The notes under the pieces were generated by a model. It had not been told where the DNA came from. It worked only from the letters and a program-made list of their open reading frames with translations, and searched no databases. A DNA stretch of 20,944 bases from the NCBI GenBank assembly GCA_937983085.1, contig CALJKZ010000650.1, positions 1 to 20,944 of the forward strand. The letters are read 5' to 3'. The translations under genes and the position numbers were made by a program. Shown here piece by piece: positions 6,487-14,419 of the stretch (its first letter is position 1; every line of letters begins with the position of its first letter). This stretch comes from an uncultured Gemmatimonadales bacterium (GTDB taxonomy: Bacteria; Gemmatimonadota; Gemmatimonadetes; Longimicrobiales; Gaopeijiaceae).

Positions 6487-7032
6487 TCAGCCTGATCCGA
6501 ACCGCTCCACGAGGCGGCGAAGGGTATCGACCTTGCGGGCGGTGTGGGCGACGCCGCCGAACGCCGCGGTCAAGTCGCCCTGCTTCAAGGCCGAGTCGCT
6601 GAGCCGTCCGCGTCGGAGCCAGAGAACCTCACGACCGACGACGTGGAACCGGTCGTCCGGACCCTCCAGCTCTTGGAAGGCCGCACGGGTTCCCGGCACG
6701 AGATCCGAGCGGCCGAAAAGGACGTGGACCGTAAACCCCTCCTCGGGGGCGGCGGCGACCCGCGTGTGCAGTGTGAGCCGCGAAACTTCGCTCAGAGTGC
6801 GGATGATGACGTCGGTGAAGAATCCGAGTCGCACCTGAAGATGGTCCTCCATCCGAGCCTCCAGGGCCTCCCGGCCGCCGACCCCCGGATCGTCGAAGAC
6901 GACGTTTCCGCTGGCGATGAACGTGGCGACACCGCCCAGACCCATGGCCTGCACGTGATCCCGCAGCTCGGCCATCCTCACGCGGCGTCAGCCGACGTTG
7001 ATCGCGCGAAGGAAGGCAACGGACCGGGTCAT
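6487..7032 (-). CDS. DUF1697 family protein with in-frame TGA at codon 15
   Basis: From the ATG at 7032 the frame reads MTRSVAFLRAINVG, then TGA (6990-6988), then RRVRMAELRDHVQAMGL, VATFIASGNVVFDDP and onward to 6487. The family normally begins FLRAINVGG, then about five residues and a Met, and later has the SGNV motif. The TGA therefore replaces a conserved glycine of a single intact family-like sequence. The ATG at 7032 overlaps the upstream stop as ATGA, supporting it as the native start. Without readthrough, translation could only restart at GTG 6981, losing the first beta strand. Likely explanations are a recent nonsense mutation (GGA to TGA) or a base error. Selenocysteine is less likely because the family has glycine here. 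Function of DUF1697 is unknown. Confidence 0.75.
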
Positions 7033-7538
7033 GGCTGCACGGACGCCAGGAAGCGTCGGATTTCGACGTCGGTCCGAAGAACGATGGCCCGTTGGTCGCT
7101 ACGCAACTGACGGAGCTGACGCAGGACCCCGGGGCGTCGTCGCGTCCGATAGCCCCAGATCCATCGAATGAATTCCAGGTTGATCTGCTCCGGACACCCC
7201 GGAGCAAGGTCGGGTCGAGTCGCCCCGTGATGCCGGACGCGACGCTTCACCACGCGCCAGGCGCAGAGCAGGGGATGTCGATCCAGGAAGACCACGGTGT
7301 CACAGGCTTCGAGTCGACGCGCCAGGGTGCCGCCGTAGTTCCCGTCCATGATCCAGCGGGGCTCCGCGGCGAGGCGATCCACCTGCTCGGACCACTCCTC
7401 AGGCGTGGGCTCCACCCACCCGGGTCGCCAATAGTGCGCATCGAGATGGACCACGGGTAGCCCGGTGGCCTCGCCGAGGGCCAGGGAGACGGTGGTCTTA
7501 CCCGCCCCACCCGATCCGATGACGAGAACCCTCTTCAT
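7029..7538 (-). CDS. P-loop NTPase, adenylate-kinase-like (FlaR / DNA topology modulation type)
   Basis: 169 residues. Walker A GSGGAGKT is at 8-15. It is followed by VVHLDAHYWRPGW, RWIMDGNYGGTLARRL and DTVVFLDRHPLLCAWRVVKR, the order of motifs in proteins annotated as 'DNA topology modulation protein FlaR' or AAA-family kinases. Family members resemble small-molecule kinases, and the name FlaR is historical; the true substrate is unknown. The length is normal for the family. The stop overlaps the DUF1697 start by 4 nt, so the two are probably co-translated. No strong Shine-Dalgarno is seen before the ATG, but a strong stem-loop (7546-7573) sits just upstream. Confidence 0.85.
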   Translation of the reverse strand: MKRVLVIGSGGAGKTTVSLALGEATGLPVVHLDAHYWRPGWVEPTPEEWSEQVDRLAAEPRWIMDGNYGGTLARRLEACDTVVFLDRHPLLCAWRVVKRRVRHHGATRPDLAPGCPEQINLEFIRWIWGYRTRRRPGVLRQLRQLRSDQRAIVLRTDVEIRRFLASVQP

Positions 7539-7545
7539 GTTCTTC

Positions 7546-7573
7546 GCCCGGCGGACGAGGCGCTTCGCCGGGC
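7546..7573 (-). terminator. GC-rich stem-loop between the amphi-Trp and kinase genes
   Basis: GCCCGGCG (7546-7553) and CGCCGGGC (7566-7573) form a perfect 8-bp stem with a 12-nt loop. It lies between the upstream amphi-Trp stop and the kinase ATG, ending about 8 nt before that start. There is no T-run, so it may be a factor-assisted terminator or a structure limiting kinase translation. A second hairpin (GCGGTC-N6-GACCGC, 7590-7607) touches the amphi-Trp stop codon. Confidence 0.4.
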
Positions 7574-7606
7574 TACCCGATTCGTGAGCGCGGTCGGAGA
7601 AGACCG

Positions 7607-8248
7607 CTAGTCGTTGGTCCAGCGGATCTGAAACTCGACTTCCTCTTCCTTGCCGTCGCGCTCGTGCTCCACGGAGATCGTGGAATCGGCGGGAATGGAC
7701 ACCCGCTCTCCAGCGACCTGGATGCGGAAGCGCTTGTCATTCTCGACGGCGTCGGCCAGGCGCCGAAGCTTGGAGACGAACTCCTTGGCGCTGTAGCTCT
7801 TCGTGACGTCCCGGGTCTTCTTCGCGTTGGCCGACTTGGACTTCTTCGGCGCGGCTTTCTTCTTGGCCGCAGCCTTCTTGGGCGCGGTCTTCTTCTTGGC
7901 CGCCTTCTTCTTCGGAGGAGCCTTCTTCGCGGCGGCCTTTTTCGCAGGGGCCTTCTTCGCGCTGCTCTTCTTCGCGGCGGCCTTCTTCGCAGGGGCTTTC
8001 TTCGCCGTGCTCTTCTTCGCGGCGGCCTTCTTCGCGGGGGCCTTCTTCGCCGCGCTCTTCTTCGCGGGGGCCTTCTTCGCGGGGGCCTTCTTCGCGGCGG
8101 CTTTCTTCGCCGTGCTCTTCTTCGCGGCAGTCTTCTTCGCTGGGGCCTTCTTCGCCGCGCTCTTCTTGGCGGCGGCCTTCTTCACCGGGGCTTTCTTCGC
8201 GGTGGTTTTCTTCGCCTTGGCTTTCTTCGTCTTCGCTTGCTTCGGCAT
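7607..8248 (-). CDS. Histone-H1-like Lys/Ala-rich tail fused to an amphi-Trp domain
   Basis: 213 residues. Residues 1 to about 145 are almost only Lys, Ala, Pro, Ser and Thr in repeats of the AAKKAPAKKA type, resembling histone H1 C-terminal tails and bacterial H1-like nucleoid proteins; the tail is expected to be unstructured, strongly basic and DNA-binding. Residues about 150-213 (SYSAKEFVSKLRRLADAVE, then FRIQVAGERVSIPAD, then EEVEFQIRW) match the amphi-Trp domain, including its near-terminal Trp (W210). That domain is widespread but of unknown function. The ATG has AGGAG about 12 nt upstream. The likely role is nucleoid association; this is inference from composition. Confidence 0.88.
   Translation of the reverse strand: MPKQAKTKKAKAKKTTAKKAPVKKAAAKKSAAKKAPAKKTAAKKSTAKKAAAKKAPAKKAPAKKSAAKKAPAKKAAAKKSTAKKAPAKKAAAKKSSAKKAPAKKAAAKKAPPKKKAAKKKTAPKKAAAKKKAAPKKSKSANAKKTRDVTKSYSAKEFVSKLRRLADAVENDKRFRIQVAGERVSIPADSTISVEHERDGKEEEVEFQIRWTND
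7815..8240 (-). repeat. Coding low-complexity repeat (Lys-Lys-Ala/Pro units)
   Basis: About 420 bp of degenerate tandem repeats, seen on the plus strand as recurring cttcttcgc and ggcggccttcttcgc units, encode the basic tail of the H1-like protein. The copies are near-identical in places, so copy number may vary between strains or be miscollapsed in assembly. Confidence 0.8.
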
Positions 8249-8407
8249 GGCTGGTCGGAACTCCTGGAAGGAAGGGCCTGCAGGAAAGGAGCGATTGCGA
8301 ACAACCTAATGCGTGGGCTCGGCAGATGCTCGCATCGCGGCAACCACGATGGCCGGAGCCATCACGAAGAGGACGATGAGCTTGTGCGAGAGGGGTTCCG
8401 CCCCCCT
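8249..8407. other. Intergenic gap, no convincing gene
   Basis: 159 bp between the aldolase stop and the H1-like start. A minus-strand hydrophobic frame (KLIVLFVMAPAIVVAAM) ends at a TAG here, but it has no good upstream start or ribosome-binding site. Confidence 0.4.
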
Positions 8408-9442
8408 TTAGATCTGCCCGAAGAGCGACTTGCCTTCGCTCAAAAGGTCACTGCACGCCACACTCACCCGCTCGGACATGCTCTGCTCTGCCTTCTTCAG
8501 GTACGAGCGAGGGTCGTACAGCTTCTTGTCCCCGATCTCGCCGTCGATCTTGAGGACCGCGTCGTACCCCTTCATGACGTGATCCACGATGGGCCGGGTG
8601 AAGGCGTACTGCGTGTCGGTGTCCACGTTCATCTTGATGACACCGTAGTCCAGCGTTTCACGGATTTCCTCCAGGAGGCTGCCGGACCCTCCGTGGAAGA
8701 CCAGATCCATCTCCGCCTCGTCACCATACTTCTCGATGACCGCCGCCTGCCCCTCCCGGAGAATGTGCGGGCGAAGCTTGACGGCCCCCGGCTTGTAGTG
8801 GCCGTGGACGTTGCCGAAGGTGGCGGCGAAGGTGAAGCGTCCGACGTCATGGAGGGCTTCGTACACGGCGAGCATGTCTTCGGGCGTCGTGTAGAGCTTC
8901 TCCTCGGGCATGTCTTCGGTGCCTGCGGCGCCGTCTTCCTCGCCACCGACGACCCCCGCCTCGACCTCGAGCACGATCTCGTTCTCGGCACACAACTCGA
9001 GGTATTCCTTCGAGATGGCGATGTTCTCCTCCAGAGGAAGGATCGAGGCGTCGAGCATGTGGTTCTGGAAGAGGTTGTTCTCACCCCGCGCCCGGCGCTT
9101 CGCCGTGGCCTCGATGAGGGGTTTGAGGAACCCCGCCGCCTTGTCGGGCTGGCAGTGGTCGGTGTTGAGCGCCACGAGGACGTCGTACTGCTCGGCGAGG
9201 CGGTGGGCCGCCTCGGCGAGAACGATGACGCCGTGGGCCGCGTCCTTGTTGGCCAATCCCGATGCGAACTGCCCGGCACCCGTGGAGAACTGGATGATCC
9301 CGTCGGACTTCGACTCGGCGAAACCCTTCATGGCTGCGTTCAACGTGATGATGGAGGTCACGTTGATGGCCGGGTACGCATAGCCGCCGTCCTGGGCGGA
9401 ATCGAGCATCTGTGCGAACTGAGCGGGGGTGGCAATCGGCAT
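8408..9442 (-). CDS. fba: Class II fructose-bisphosphate aldolase
   Basis: 344 residues, the family's usual length. It catalyses reversible cleavage of fructose 1,6-bisphosphate to glyceraldehyde 3-phosphate and dihydroxyacetone phosphate, in glycolysis and gluconeogenesis. The N-terminus MPIATPAQFA and GGYAYPAINVTS are typical. NTDHC at 93-97 gives the catalytic Asp and a zinc-binding His, NVHGHYKPG at 211-219 a second His, and VFHGGSGS at 248-255 the third His and phosphate loop. The later KMNVDTDTQYAFT is the substrate phosphate and hydroxyl contact region. The yeast/E. coli-like subtype is most likely. The frame is open to 9544, but the ATG at 9442 matches the family start. Monocistronic by spacing. 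Confidence 0.95.
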   Translation of the reverse strand: MPIATPAQFAQMLDSAQDGGYAYPAINVTSIITLNAAMKGFAESKSDGIIQFSTGAGQFASGLANKDAAHGVIVLAEAAHRLAEQYDVLVALNTDHCQPDKAAGFLKPLIEATAKRRARGENNLFQNHMLDASILPLEENIAISKEYLELCAENEIVLEVEAGVVGGEEDGAAGTEDMPEEKLYTTPEDMLAVYEALHDVGRFTFAATFGNVHGHYKPGAVKLRPHILREGQAAVIEKYGDEAEMDLVFHGGSGSLLEEIRETLDYGVIKMNVDTDTQYAFTRPIVDHVMKGYDAVLKIDGEIGDKKLYDPRSYLKKAEQSMSERVSVACSDLLSEGKSLFGQI

Positions 9443-9615
9443 GGCTCGGTCGGTTCCTGGGGTAGATCGATGCAGGGGGTCGAAAACGCGTCCCAATCTA
9501 AGGGATTCCCGGCGCGGCGCGCCCTGGCGACCCGGCCGCGTCACCCCGTAGGTTGACCGCCCTCGGTGGCGGCCAGGTTGGATCGCCTACGACCTCCGGC
9601 GCCAGGAGCGCAGGG
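9443..9615. other. Divergent promoter region between aldolase and phosphatase
   Basis: 173 bp, GC-rich. It should contain promoters for both directions. A TTGACC at 9553 and a minus-strand TAGATT near 9496 are isolated half-matches without a properly spaced partner. Nothing else is recognised. Confidence 0.35.
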
Positions 9616-10467
9616 ATGCAGACAGGCGACCGACCTCAGTTCTCCCAGATCGACGCATGGGGCGCGACCCACTCGGGTGTGCTTCGGGAGCACAACGAGG
9701 ATCACTTCTTCGTCGGCGCAATCGCCCGGGGCGTGACCGTGGACGCAACCAGCATCGCCGACGACGACCGGAGTGTTCTCCACGCCGAGCGCCTGGCGTC
9801 GCTGGCCATGGTCGCCGACGGGGTGGGAGGTCGGGCAGGGGGTGAGGAAGCCGCCCGGACAGCGGTGCGTACGCTCGTGTCCAAGGTCTCGGAGGCGTTT
9901 CACGAGGCCGACTATCGGGAGTCGGAAGATCCGGAGGTGTTCACCCGTCTGCTCCACGAGGCGGCCCTGGCGTGCCACGAGAGCCTCCTCCACAAAGCGG
10001 AGCAGGAGGGGGACGAGCGCAGATTCTCGACGACGCTCACCCTTTTCTTGGGTCTATGGCCCCACGCGTATCTGCTTCAGGTCGGGGATTCACGCTGCTA
10101 CATTCTGCGCGGCGACGAACTGACGCAGATCACGAGGGATCAGACCGTCGCCCAGGAGCTCATCGACTCTGGCGCCCTGACTCAGACGGTGGCGAACAAG
10201 ACGCGGTGGGCCCACGTGCTCTCCAGTTCCATGGGAGGCGAACAGGCCGCCCCCGTCGTGACTCGAGTCACCCGGGACTGGGGCAACGTGGTGCTCCTGT
10301 GCAGCGACGGGCTTACCAAGCACGTCTCGGACGACCAAATCCGACGGCGTCTCTCATCGCTGACCGACGCGCGCAGCGCGTGTGAGCACCTCATTCAGGA
10401 TGCCCTCGACGACGGGGGCACGGACAACATCACGGTCATCGTCGGCCGTTCCGTCCCGAGCAGCTGA
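9616..10467 (+). CDS. PP2C-family serine/threonine protein phosphatase
   Basis: 283 residues. Metal-dependent phosphatase motifs appear in order: REHNEDHF (24-31), MVADGVGG (65-72), VGDSRCYILRGDEL, LLCSDGLTKHV and GGTDNITVIV. All aspartates expected to hold the two metal ions are present. Such Stp/PrpC-like enzymes reverse serine/threonine kinase signalling in the cytoplasm. There is no membrane segment, and no kinase gene is next to it. I use the ATG at 9616, preceded by CAGGAG at good spacing, rather than the TTG at 9553. It heads a short plus-strand run with the DUF3127 and dehydrogenase genes. Confidence 0.92.
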   Translation: MQTGDRPQFSQIDAWGATHSGVLREHNEDHFFVGAIARGVTVDATSIADDDRSVLHAERLASLAMVADGVGGRAGGEEAARTAVRTLVSKVSEAFHEADYRESEDPEVFTRLLHEAALACHESLLHKAEQEGDERRFSTTLTLFLGLWPHAYLLQVGDSRCYILRGDELTQITRDQTVAQELIDSGALTQTVANKTRWAHVLSSSMGGEQAAPVVTRVTRDWGNVVLLCSDGLTKHVSDDQIRRRLSSLTDARSACEHLIQDALDDGGTDNITVIVGRSVPSS

Positions 10468-10495
10468 ACCACGACATCCGAACGAACAAGGCGAC

Positions 10496-10858
10496 ATGGA
10501 TCTACAGATCACAGGCCGCGTCATCGACATCCTCGAGGAACAGTCGGGCGAGGGCCGCAATGGCCCCTGGCGCAAGCAGGAGTTCATTCTCGAGACCGGC
10601 GGGCAGTACCCCAAGCAGGTGTGCGTCGTCCAGTGGGGCGACAACATCGACAAGTTCGGGATCGCCGAGGGCGAGACCATCACGGCCCACATCGACATCC
10701 AGAGCCGCGAGTACAACGGCAGGTGGTACACGGACGTCAAAGCGTGGCGCGTGGATCGCGGAGCCGAGGGCGGCGGGGCGCCACCCTCCGACGCCGGCGA
10801 GCCGTGGCCCGAGCCGCCATCGGACCTCGACGACGAGGACGACGGCCTCCCCTTCTGA
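10496..10858 (+). CDS. DUF3127 domain protein (OB-fold / SSB-like)
   Basis: 120 residues. The first 85 or so (MDLQITGRVIDILEE, then WRKQEFILETGGQYPK, then REYNGRWYTDVKAWRV) match DUF3127, a small beta-rich family resembling single-stranded-DNA-binding OB folds. The C-terminal tail is acidic and ends DDEDDGLPF. SSB proteins also end in an acidic tail followed by a DDxPF-type tip that recruits partner enzymes, so DGLPF supports an SSB-like role. The start is the ATG at 10496, 28 nt after the phosphatase stop. Function is unproven. Confidence 0.85.
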   Translation: MDLQITGRVIDILEEQSGEGRNGPWRKQEFILETGGQYPKQVCVVQWGDNIDKFGIAEGETITAHIDIQSREYNGRWYTDVKAWRVDRGAEGGGAPPSDAGEPWPEPPSDLDDEDDGLPF

Positions 10859-10861
10859 CCT

Positions 10862-11914
10862 GTGAAGGCCATCACCTTCCAGGGCGTCGAGCGACTGGCC
10901 CTGGACGAGGTCGCAGAGCCCACGGTGAGCGCAGACGGCGACGTCGTCGTGCGCGTCACCGCGGCCGGCATCTGCGGCTCGGATCTCCACCCGTACTTCG
11001 GTCGCGAGACGGGGATCGACGTCGGGACCGTCATGGGCCACGAGTTGGTGGGGGAAGTCGTGGACGTGGGAGCCGGTGTGCGGCGGTGGTCCGTGGGAGA
11101 CCGGGTGGTGGCACCGTTCACCACTTCGTGCGGCGCGTGCGCCTACTGCGCCAGGGGACTCACGGCCCGGTGCGTCGAAGGCCAGCTGTTCGGATGGGTG
11201 GAAGAGGGGCATGGTCTGCACGGAGCCCAGGCGGAGTACGTGCGGGTCCCCCTCGCCGACGCGACGCTCGTGGAAGTGCCCGAGGGCCTGGACGAGGCGG
11301 TGGCGCTCCTGTCGGGAGACATCCTGTCCACGGCCACGTTCGGGGCCGATCTCGCCCGCGTGCAAGACGGTGACGTCGTGATCGTCGTCGGGTGCGGTCC
11401 CGTGGGCCTCCTCGCGGTTCTGACCGCGTTGGATCGTGGGGCCCGGGAGGTCGTGGCGGTGGATCGGGTGCCGTCCCGCCTGGAGACCGCACGACGCTTC
11501 GGGGCCGTGCCCGTGAGTTTCGAGGACGGCGATCCCCGCGGGGTCGTCGACAGGCTCACGGACGGGCGCGGCGCCGACGCGGCCATCGAGGCGGTAGGCA
11601 CGGCTCCCGCGACGCGCACGGCCGCCGATCTGCTTCGCCACGGCGGAAGGATCGCGGCCCTGGGCGTTCACACCGAGCCGACACTGGCCATCGCACCAGG
11701 CGAGATGTACGACCGGAACTTCAGCTACTCCGCGGGTCGGTGCCCGGCACGGTATTACGGCCCCGCCGCGCTGACCCTCGCGCCCCGGGAGTCTGAGCTC
11801 ATCGCCAGTCTCATCTCCCATCGACTACCGTTGGACGAGGGCGTCGAAGCGTACCGGAGATTCGCCGCCCGCGAGGCCGGCTGGAACAAGGTGGTGCTCC
11901 TACCCGCCGGCTGA
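10862..11914 (+). CDS. Zinc-dependent medium-chain alcohol dehydrogenase
   Basis: 350 residues. It starts at GTG 10862, only 3 nt after the DUF3127 stop. The catalytic zinc site is in AGICGSDLH (Cys38) and MGHE (His60, Glu61). The structural zinc site has Cys90, Cys93, Cys96 and Cys104 (SCGACAYCARGLTARC). The Rossmann motif VVGCGPVGLLAV follows near residue 180. The C-terminal VHTEPTLAIAPGEMYDRNFSY is seen in FDH/threonine-dehydrogenase-like members. It oxidises an alcohol or polyol using NAD(P)+; the substrate cannot be read from sequence. Its end overlaps the convergent transporter gene by 15 nt. Confidence 0.92.
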   Translation: MKAITFQGVERLALDEVAEPTVSADGDVVVRVTAAGICGSDLHPYFGRETGIDVGTVMGHELVGEVVDVGAGVRRWSVGDRVVAPFTTSCGACAYCARGLTARCVEGQLFGWVEEGHGLHGAQAEYVRVPLADATLVEVPEGLDEAVALLSGDILSTATFGADLARVQDGDVVIVVGCGPVGLLAVLTALDRGAREVVAVDRVPSRLETARRFGAVPVSFEDGDPRGVVDRLTDGRGADAAIEAVGTAPATRTAADLLRHGGRIAALGVHTEPTLAIAPGEMYDRNFSYSAGRCPARYYGPAALTLAPRESELIASLISHRLPLDEGVEAYRRFAAREAGWNKVVLLPAG

Positions 11915-13306
11915 GCGTTCCCCTCGCATGACGAACACCACCGCGAACGCCACCGCCGATGCGACGATGCCGAGAGCCGTCGGATCGAGCCAGAGCGAGA
12001 TCTCCCCCAGCGCGGACATCCGCACGGCCACCAGGACCGTCACCCCCACGCCGATGGCCGCCAGTGCCTCGGGCACTCCGGCCCGACGGGTGTGCAGCCC
12101 GGCCACGACCGGGACGAAGAGGCTGACGCTGAGCACCGAATAGAAGACGGTGAGGGAGTCGATGACGGTGGGGATGACCACGGCGAGCATGACGCCGAAG
12201 ACGCCTCCGGCCACCGCCGCCCACCGCGCCACCCTGAGCACCTGGGCGTCGTCGGCTTCGGGAGCCACGTAGCGCTTGTAGATGTCTTTCGAAAGTGAGG
12301 TCGAGAGCATGAAGAGAATGGCGTCGGCACTGCTCAACTCGGCGGAGAAGACCGCGGCCAGACCGAGGGCGCCGAAGGCCAGGGGTAGGCCCTCGGTCAG
12401 GACGATGGGGACGGCGAGCTCGGCATCGACGGCGGAAAGCTCCGGGGCGTAGACCCGGGCGATCATCCCCACCAGCGGAGGGGCCATGGCGAAGACCAGG
12501 AGAACCAGACCCTGGGCGCCGATCCCGATACGCAGCGCCGTTTCGTCCCTGGCGCCGAAGGCCTTCTGCAGGAGTCCAGGGGAAACGATGAAGGCCGGGA
12601 CGATGAGGACGAAGAAGATCACCCCGGTCTGGGCCCAGAAGTCGAAGTAGAGCGGATCGGGCGGCGCCGCGGCCACCACCGCGTCCCACCCTCCCGCGCG
12701 CGAAAGAGCCAGAGGTACCCCGATGGCGAATCCGGCCAGGAGGATCACCAGCTGGACCATGTTGACCCACGCCGACGTGAGGAGCCCGCCGGCGGCGAAG
12801 TAGGCGGTCATGACAATGCCGCCGATGACGGCACCCACCCACTGGGGCGCTCCCAGGACCCACTGGAGGATCTGGGACATGGCGATGAGTTGAGCCGCCA
12901 GGATCACCAGGGTCAGGAGCCAGAGGAGGGACGCGATGACGGCCCGTACCGAGCTGCCGTACCGCTGCTCCAGGTAGTCGCCGGCGGTGTACAGGTCGTG
13001 CTCGCGGGCCACCCGCCAGATGCGCGGACCCACCCAGAAGGCGAGGAGGAGGGATCCGATGCCCGCCGAGCCCACCCACCACCACGCGGAGATGCCCGTC
13101 CGGTAGCCAAGCCCCGACGCACCGATGATGGAGCCCGCCCCGATGTTCGCCGCCAGGAACGTCGAGAAGACGAGGCCCGGCCCCAAGGATCGATCGGCGA
13201 CGAAGAAGCTGCCGCTGCCCTTCACCCGCCTGGAGATCCAGAGGGCGAAGAGGACCAGCCCGCCGGAGTACGCGACGAGGACGAGGAGTTGGATGGTGGG
13301 GATCAC
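11900..13306 (-). CDS. Sodium:solute symporter family transporter
   Basis: 468 residues, almost entirely hydrophobic, with about 12-13 predicted membrane helices. SSS-family features include the N-terminal FFVADRSLGPGLVFSTFLAANIGAGSIIGASGLGYRTG (an unwound first core helix carrying sodium ligands), DYLEQRYG, and FSAELSSADAILFMLSTSLSKDIYK in the helix holding the second sodium site. It imports a solute with Na+ across the inner membrane; the substrate is not identifiable. The GTG start overlaps the upstream peptidase stop by 4 nt (GTGA), so the two are translationally coupled and the solute may be a peptidase product. It is convergent with the alcohol dehydrogenase. Confidence 0.92.
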   Translation of the reverse strand: MIPTIQLLVLVAYSGGLVLFALWISRRVKGSGSFFVADRSLGPGLVFSTFLAANIGAGSIIGASGLGYRTGISAWWWVGSAGIGSLLLAFWVGPRIWRVAREHDLYTAGDYLEQRYGSSVRAVIASLLWLLTLVILAAQLIAMSQILQWVLGAPQWVGAVIGGIVMTAYFAAGGLLTSAWVNMVQLVILLAGFAIGVPLALSRAGGWDAVVAAAPPDPLYFDFWAQTGVIFFVLIVPAFIVSPGLLQKAFGARDETALRIGIGAQGLVLLVFAMAPPLVGMIARVYAPELSAVDAELAVPIVLTEGLPLAFGALGLAAVFSAELSSADAILFMLSTSLSKDIYKRYVAPEADDAQVLRVARWAAVAGGVFGVMLAVVIPTVIDSLTVFYSVLSVSLFVPVVAGLHTRRAGVPEALAAIGVGVTVLVAVRMSALGEISLWLDPTALGIVASAVAFAVVFVMRGERSAGG

Positions 13307-14415
13307 CGCCCGAGGTCGGCGACCGAAGGCAGCCCAGGGAGCCCCTCGGCCTCACGTACCGCACGGAGGATGGCCTCGGCCATGACATCGGCGGCCAGGG
13401 CGCCGATGAGCGTCACGTCGGCCTCGCCGTCCCACGTCCCGCCGGCCAGCGAGAAGATGGTATCCCCGTCGCGCGGCGTGTGGGCCGGGTAGATGGCCCG
13501 CCCGAATCCGTCGTGAGCCATCTGCGCGACCTTGGTGGCCTGGGCCTTGGTCAACGTCGCGTTGGTGGCCACCACACCGATGGTGGTGTTGCCACCGGCG
13601 GGAGGCGCGCCTTCCTCTCCGGCTTCGACACCACCGTTACGGAGGACCTGGCGCATGTCGACGAGGCTCGATCCGTCGGCGCTCCGGGCGCCGGCGACCA
13701 CGCGCCCCGTGGCTGGATCGACGATGTCCCCGGCCGCGTTGACTGCAACCGCCGCGGCGACGGTCAGTCCGCTGGGGAGGGTGATGGACGCGGTGCCGAA
13801 TCCTCCCTTCATGGCCCGATCGAAGCCGCGCATCTTGCCCACCGTCGCCCCGCGGCCGGCGCCCACCGAGCCTTCGGCCGGCTCCTGGTCGGAGGCCGCT
13901 TCGGCGGCTCGATACCCGCACTCCGCCCCGGGTCGGACCTCGACGTCACCCTCCAGGCCCAGATCGTAGAGGATGGCCCCGGCGACGATGGGAACGACCT
14001 TGTCTCCGACCTGATACCCCTGGCCGCGTTCCGCCAGGTAGCGCATGACGCCGTCCGCGGTGGCGAGGCCGAAGGCCGAGCCGCCGGACAGCACGATGGC
14101 GTGGACCACCGAGACGGTGTTCACCGGGTCGAGGAGCGCCGTCTCCCGTGTGCCGGGCGCCCCGCCGCGGACGTCGACACCACCGACGACGCCCTCACGG
14201 GCGAGGATGACCGTGCACCCGGTTGGCCGTTCCGACAGCGTGTGGTGACCGACCTCGAGACCTTCGACGGCCGTGATTCCCCGTCGGTCCATGGTCGACG
14301 CCTCCTGGGCCGCGCAGGCCCCTTGAACGACCGGGGCTCCCGCGAGGAGAGCCCCGATCCAAAGAGTCCGACGGAAGGACCCCCGCCTGCTGGACGGGTG
14401 TCCATGGGTCGTCAC
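13303..14415 (-). CDS. P1-family (DmpA/NylC-type) autoprocessing peptidase, exported
   Basis: 370 residues. The core begins GITAVEGLEVGHHTL and carries TGCTVILAREGVVGGVDVRGGAPGTRETALL, HAIVLSGGSAFGLATADGV and, near the C-terminus, GGNTTIGVVATNATLTKAQA. In this N-terminal-nucleophile family the precursor cleaves itself between Asn and Thr (Asn276/Thr277), and the new N-terminal Thr is the nucleophile. Members act as aminopeptidases or amide hydrolases. The N-terminus has a basic stretch SSRRGSFRRT followed by a hydrophobic segment and ACAAQEA, so it is probably exported, possibly through Tat. The GTG start at 14415 has GAGGAG at 7-nt spacing. It lies 4 nt after the lectin-like gene and overlaps the transporter gene. 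Confidence 0.9.
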   Translation of the reverse strand: MTTHGHPSSRRGSFRRTLWIGALLAGAPVVQGACAAQEASTMDRRGITAVEGLEVGHHTLSERPTGCTVILAREGVVGGVDVRGGAPGTRETALLDPVNTVSVVHAIVLSGGSAFGLATADGVMRYLAERGQGYQVGDKVVPIVAGAILYDLGLEGDVEVRPGAECGYRAAEAASDQEPAEGSVGAGRGATVGKMRGFDRAMKGGFGTASITLPSGLTVAAAVAVNAAGDIVDPATGRVVAGARSADGSSLVDMRQVLRNGGVEAGEEGAPPAGGNTTIGVVATNATLTKAQATKVAQMAHDGFGRAIYPAHTPRDGDTIFSLAGGTWDGEADVTLIGALAADVMAEAILRAVREAEGLPGLPSVADLGR

Positions 14416-14419
14416 AGAA

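Noticed and set aside
5964..7032. Lineage-wide reassignment of TGA to a sense codon
   Set aside because: Many intact genes here end naturally at TGA, several in tight ATGA or GTGA overlaps, and the two internal TGAs fall on different amino acids (Cys and Gly).
7815..8240. Short-repeat region resembling a CRISPR array or minisatellite
   Set aside because: Units are codon-phased, degenerate and have no unique spacers; they encode the Lys/Ala tail.
8270..8400. Small minus-strand hydrophobic peptide (KLIVLFVMAPAIVVAAM) between the H1-like and aldolase genes
   Set aside because: No start codon precedes the full hydrophobic segment after the aldolase stop, and no Shine-Dalgarno supports the internal GTG/ATG.
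7664..9556. Long plus-strand open frame opposite the H1-like and aldolase genes
   Set aside because: It is an antisense shadow caused by GC-rich codon use and the Lys-rich repeat; its product is repetitive Leu/Arg/Gly with no family features.
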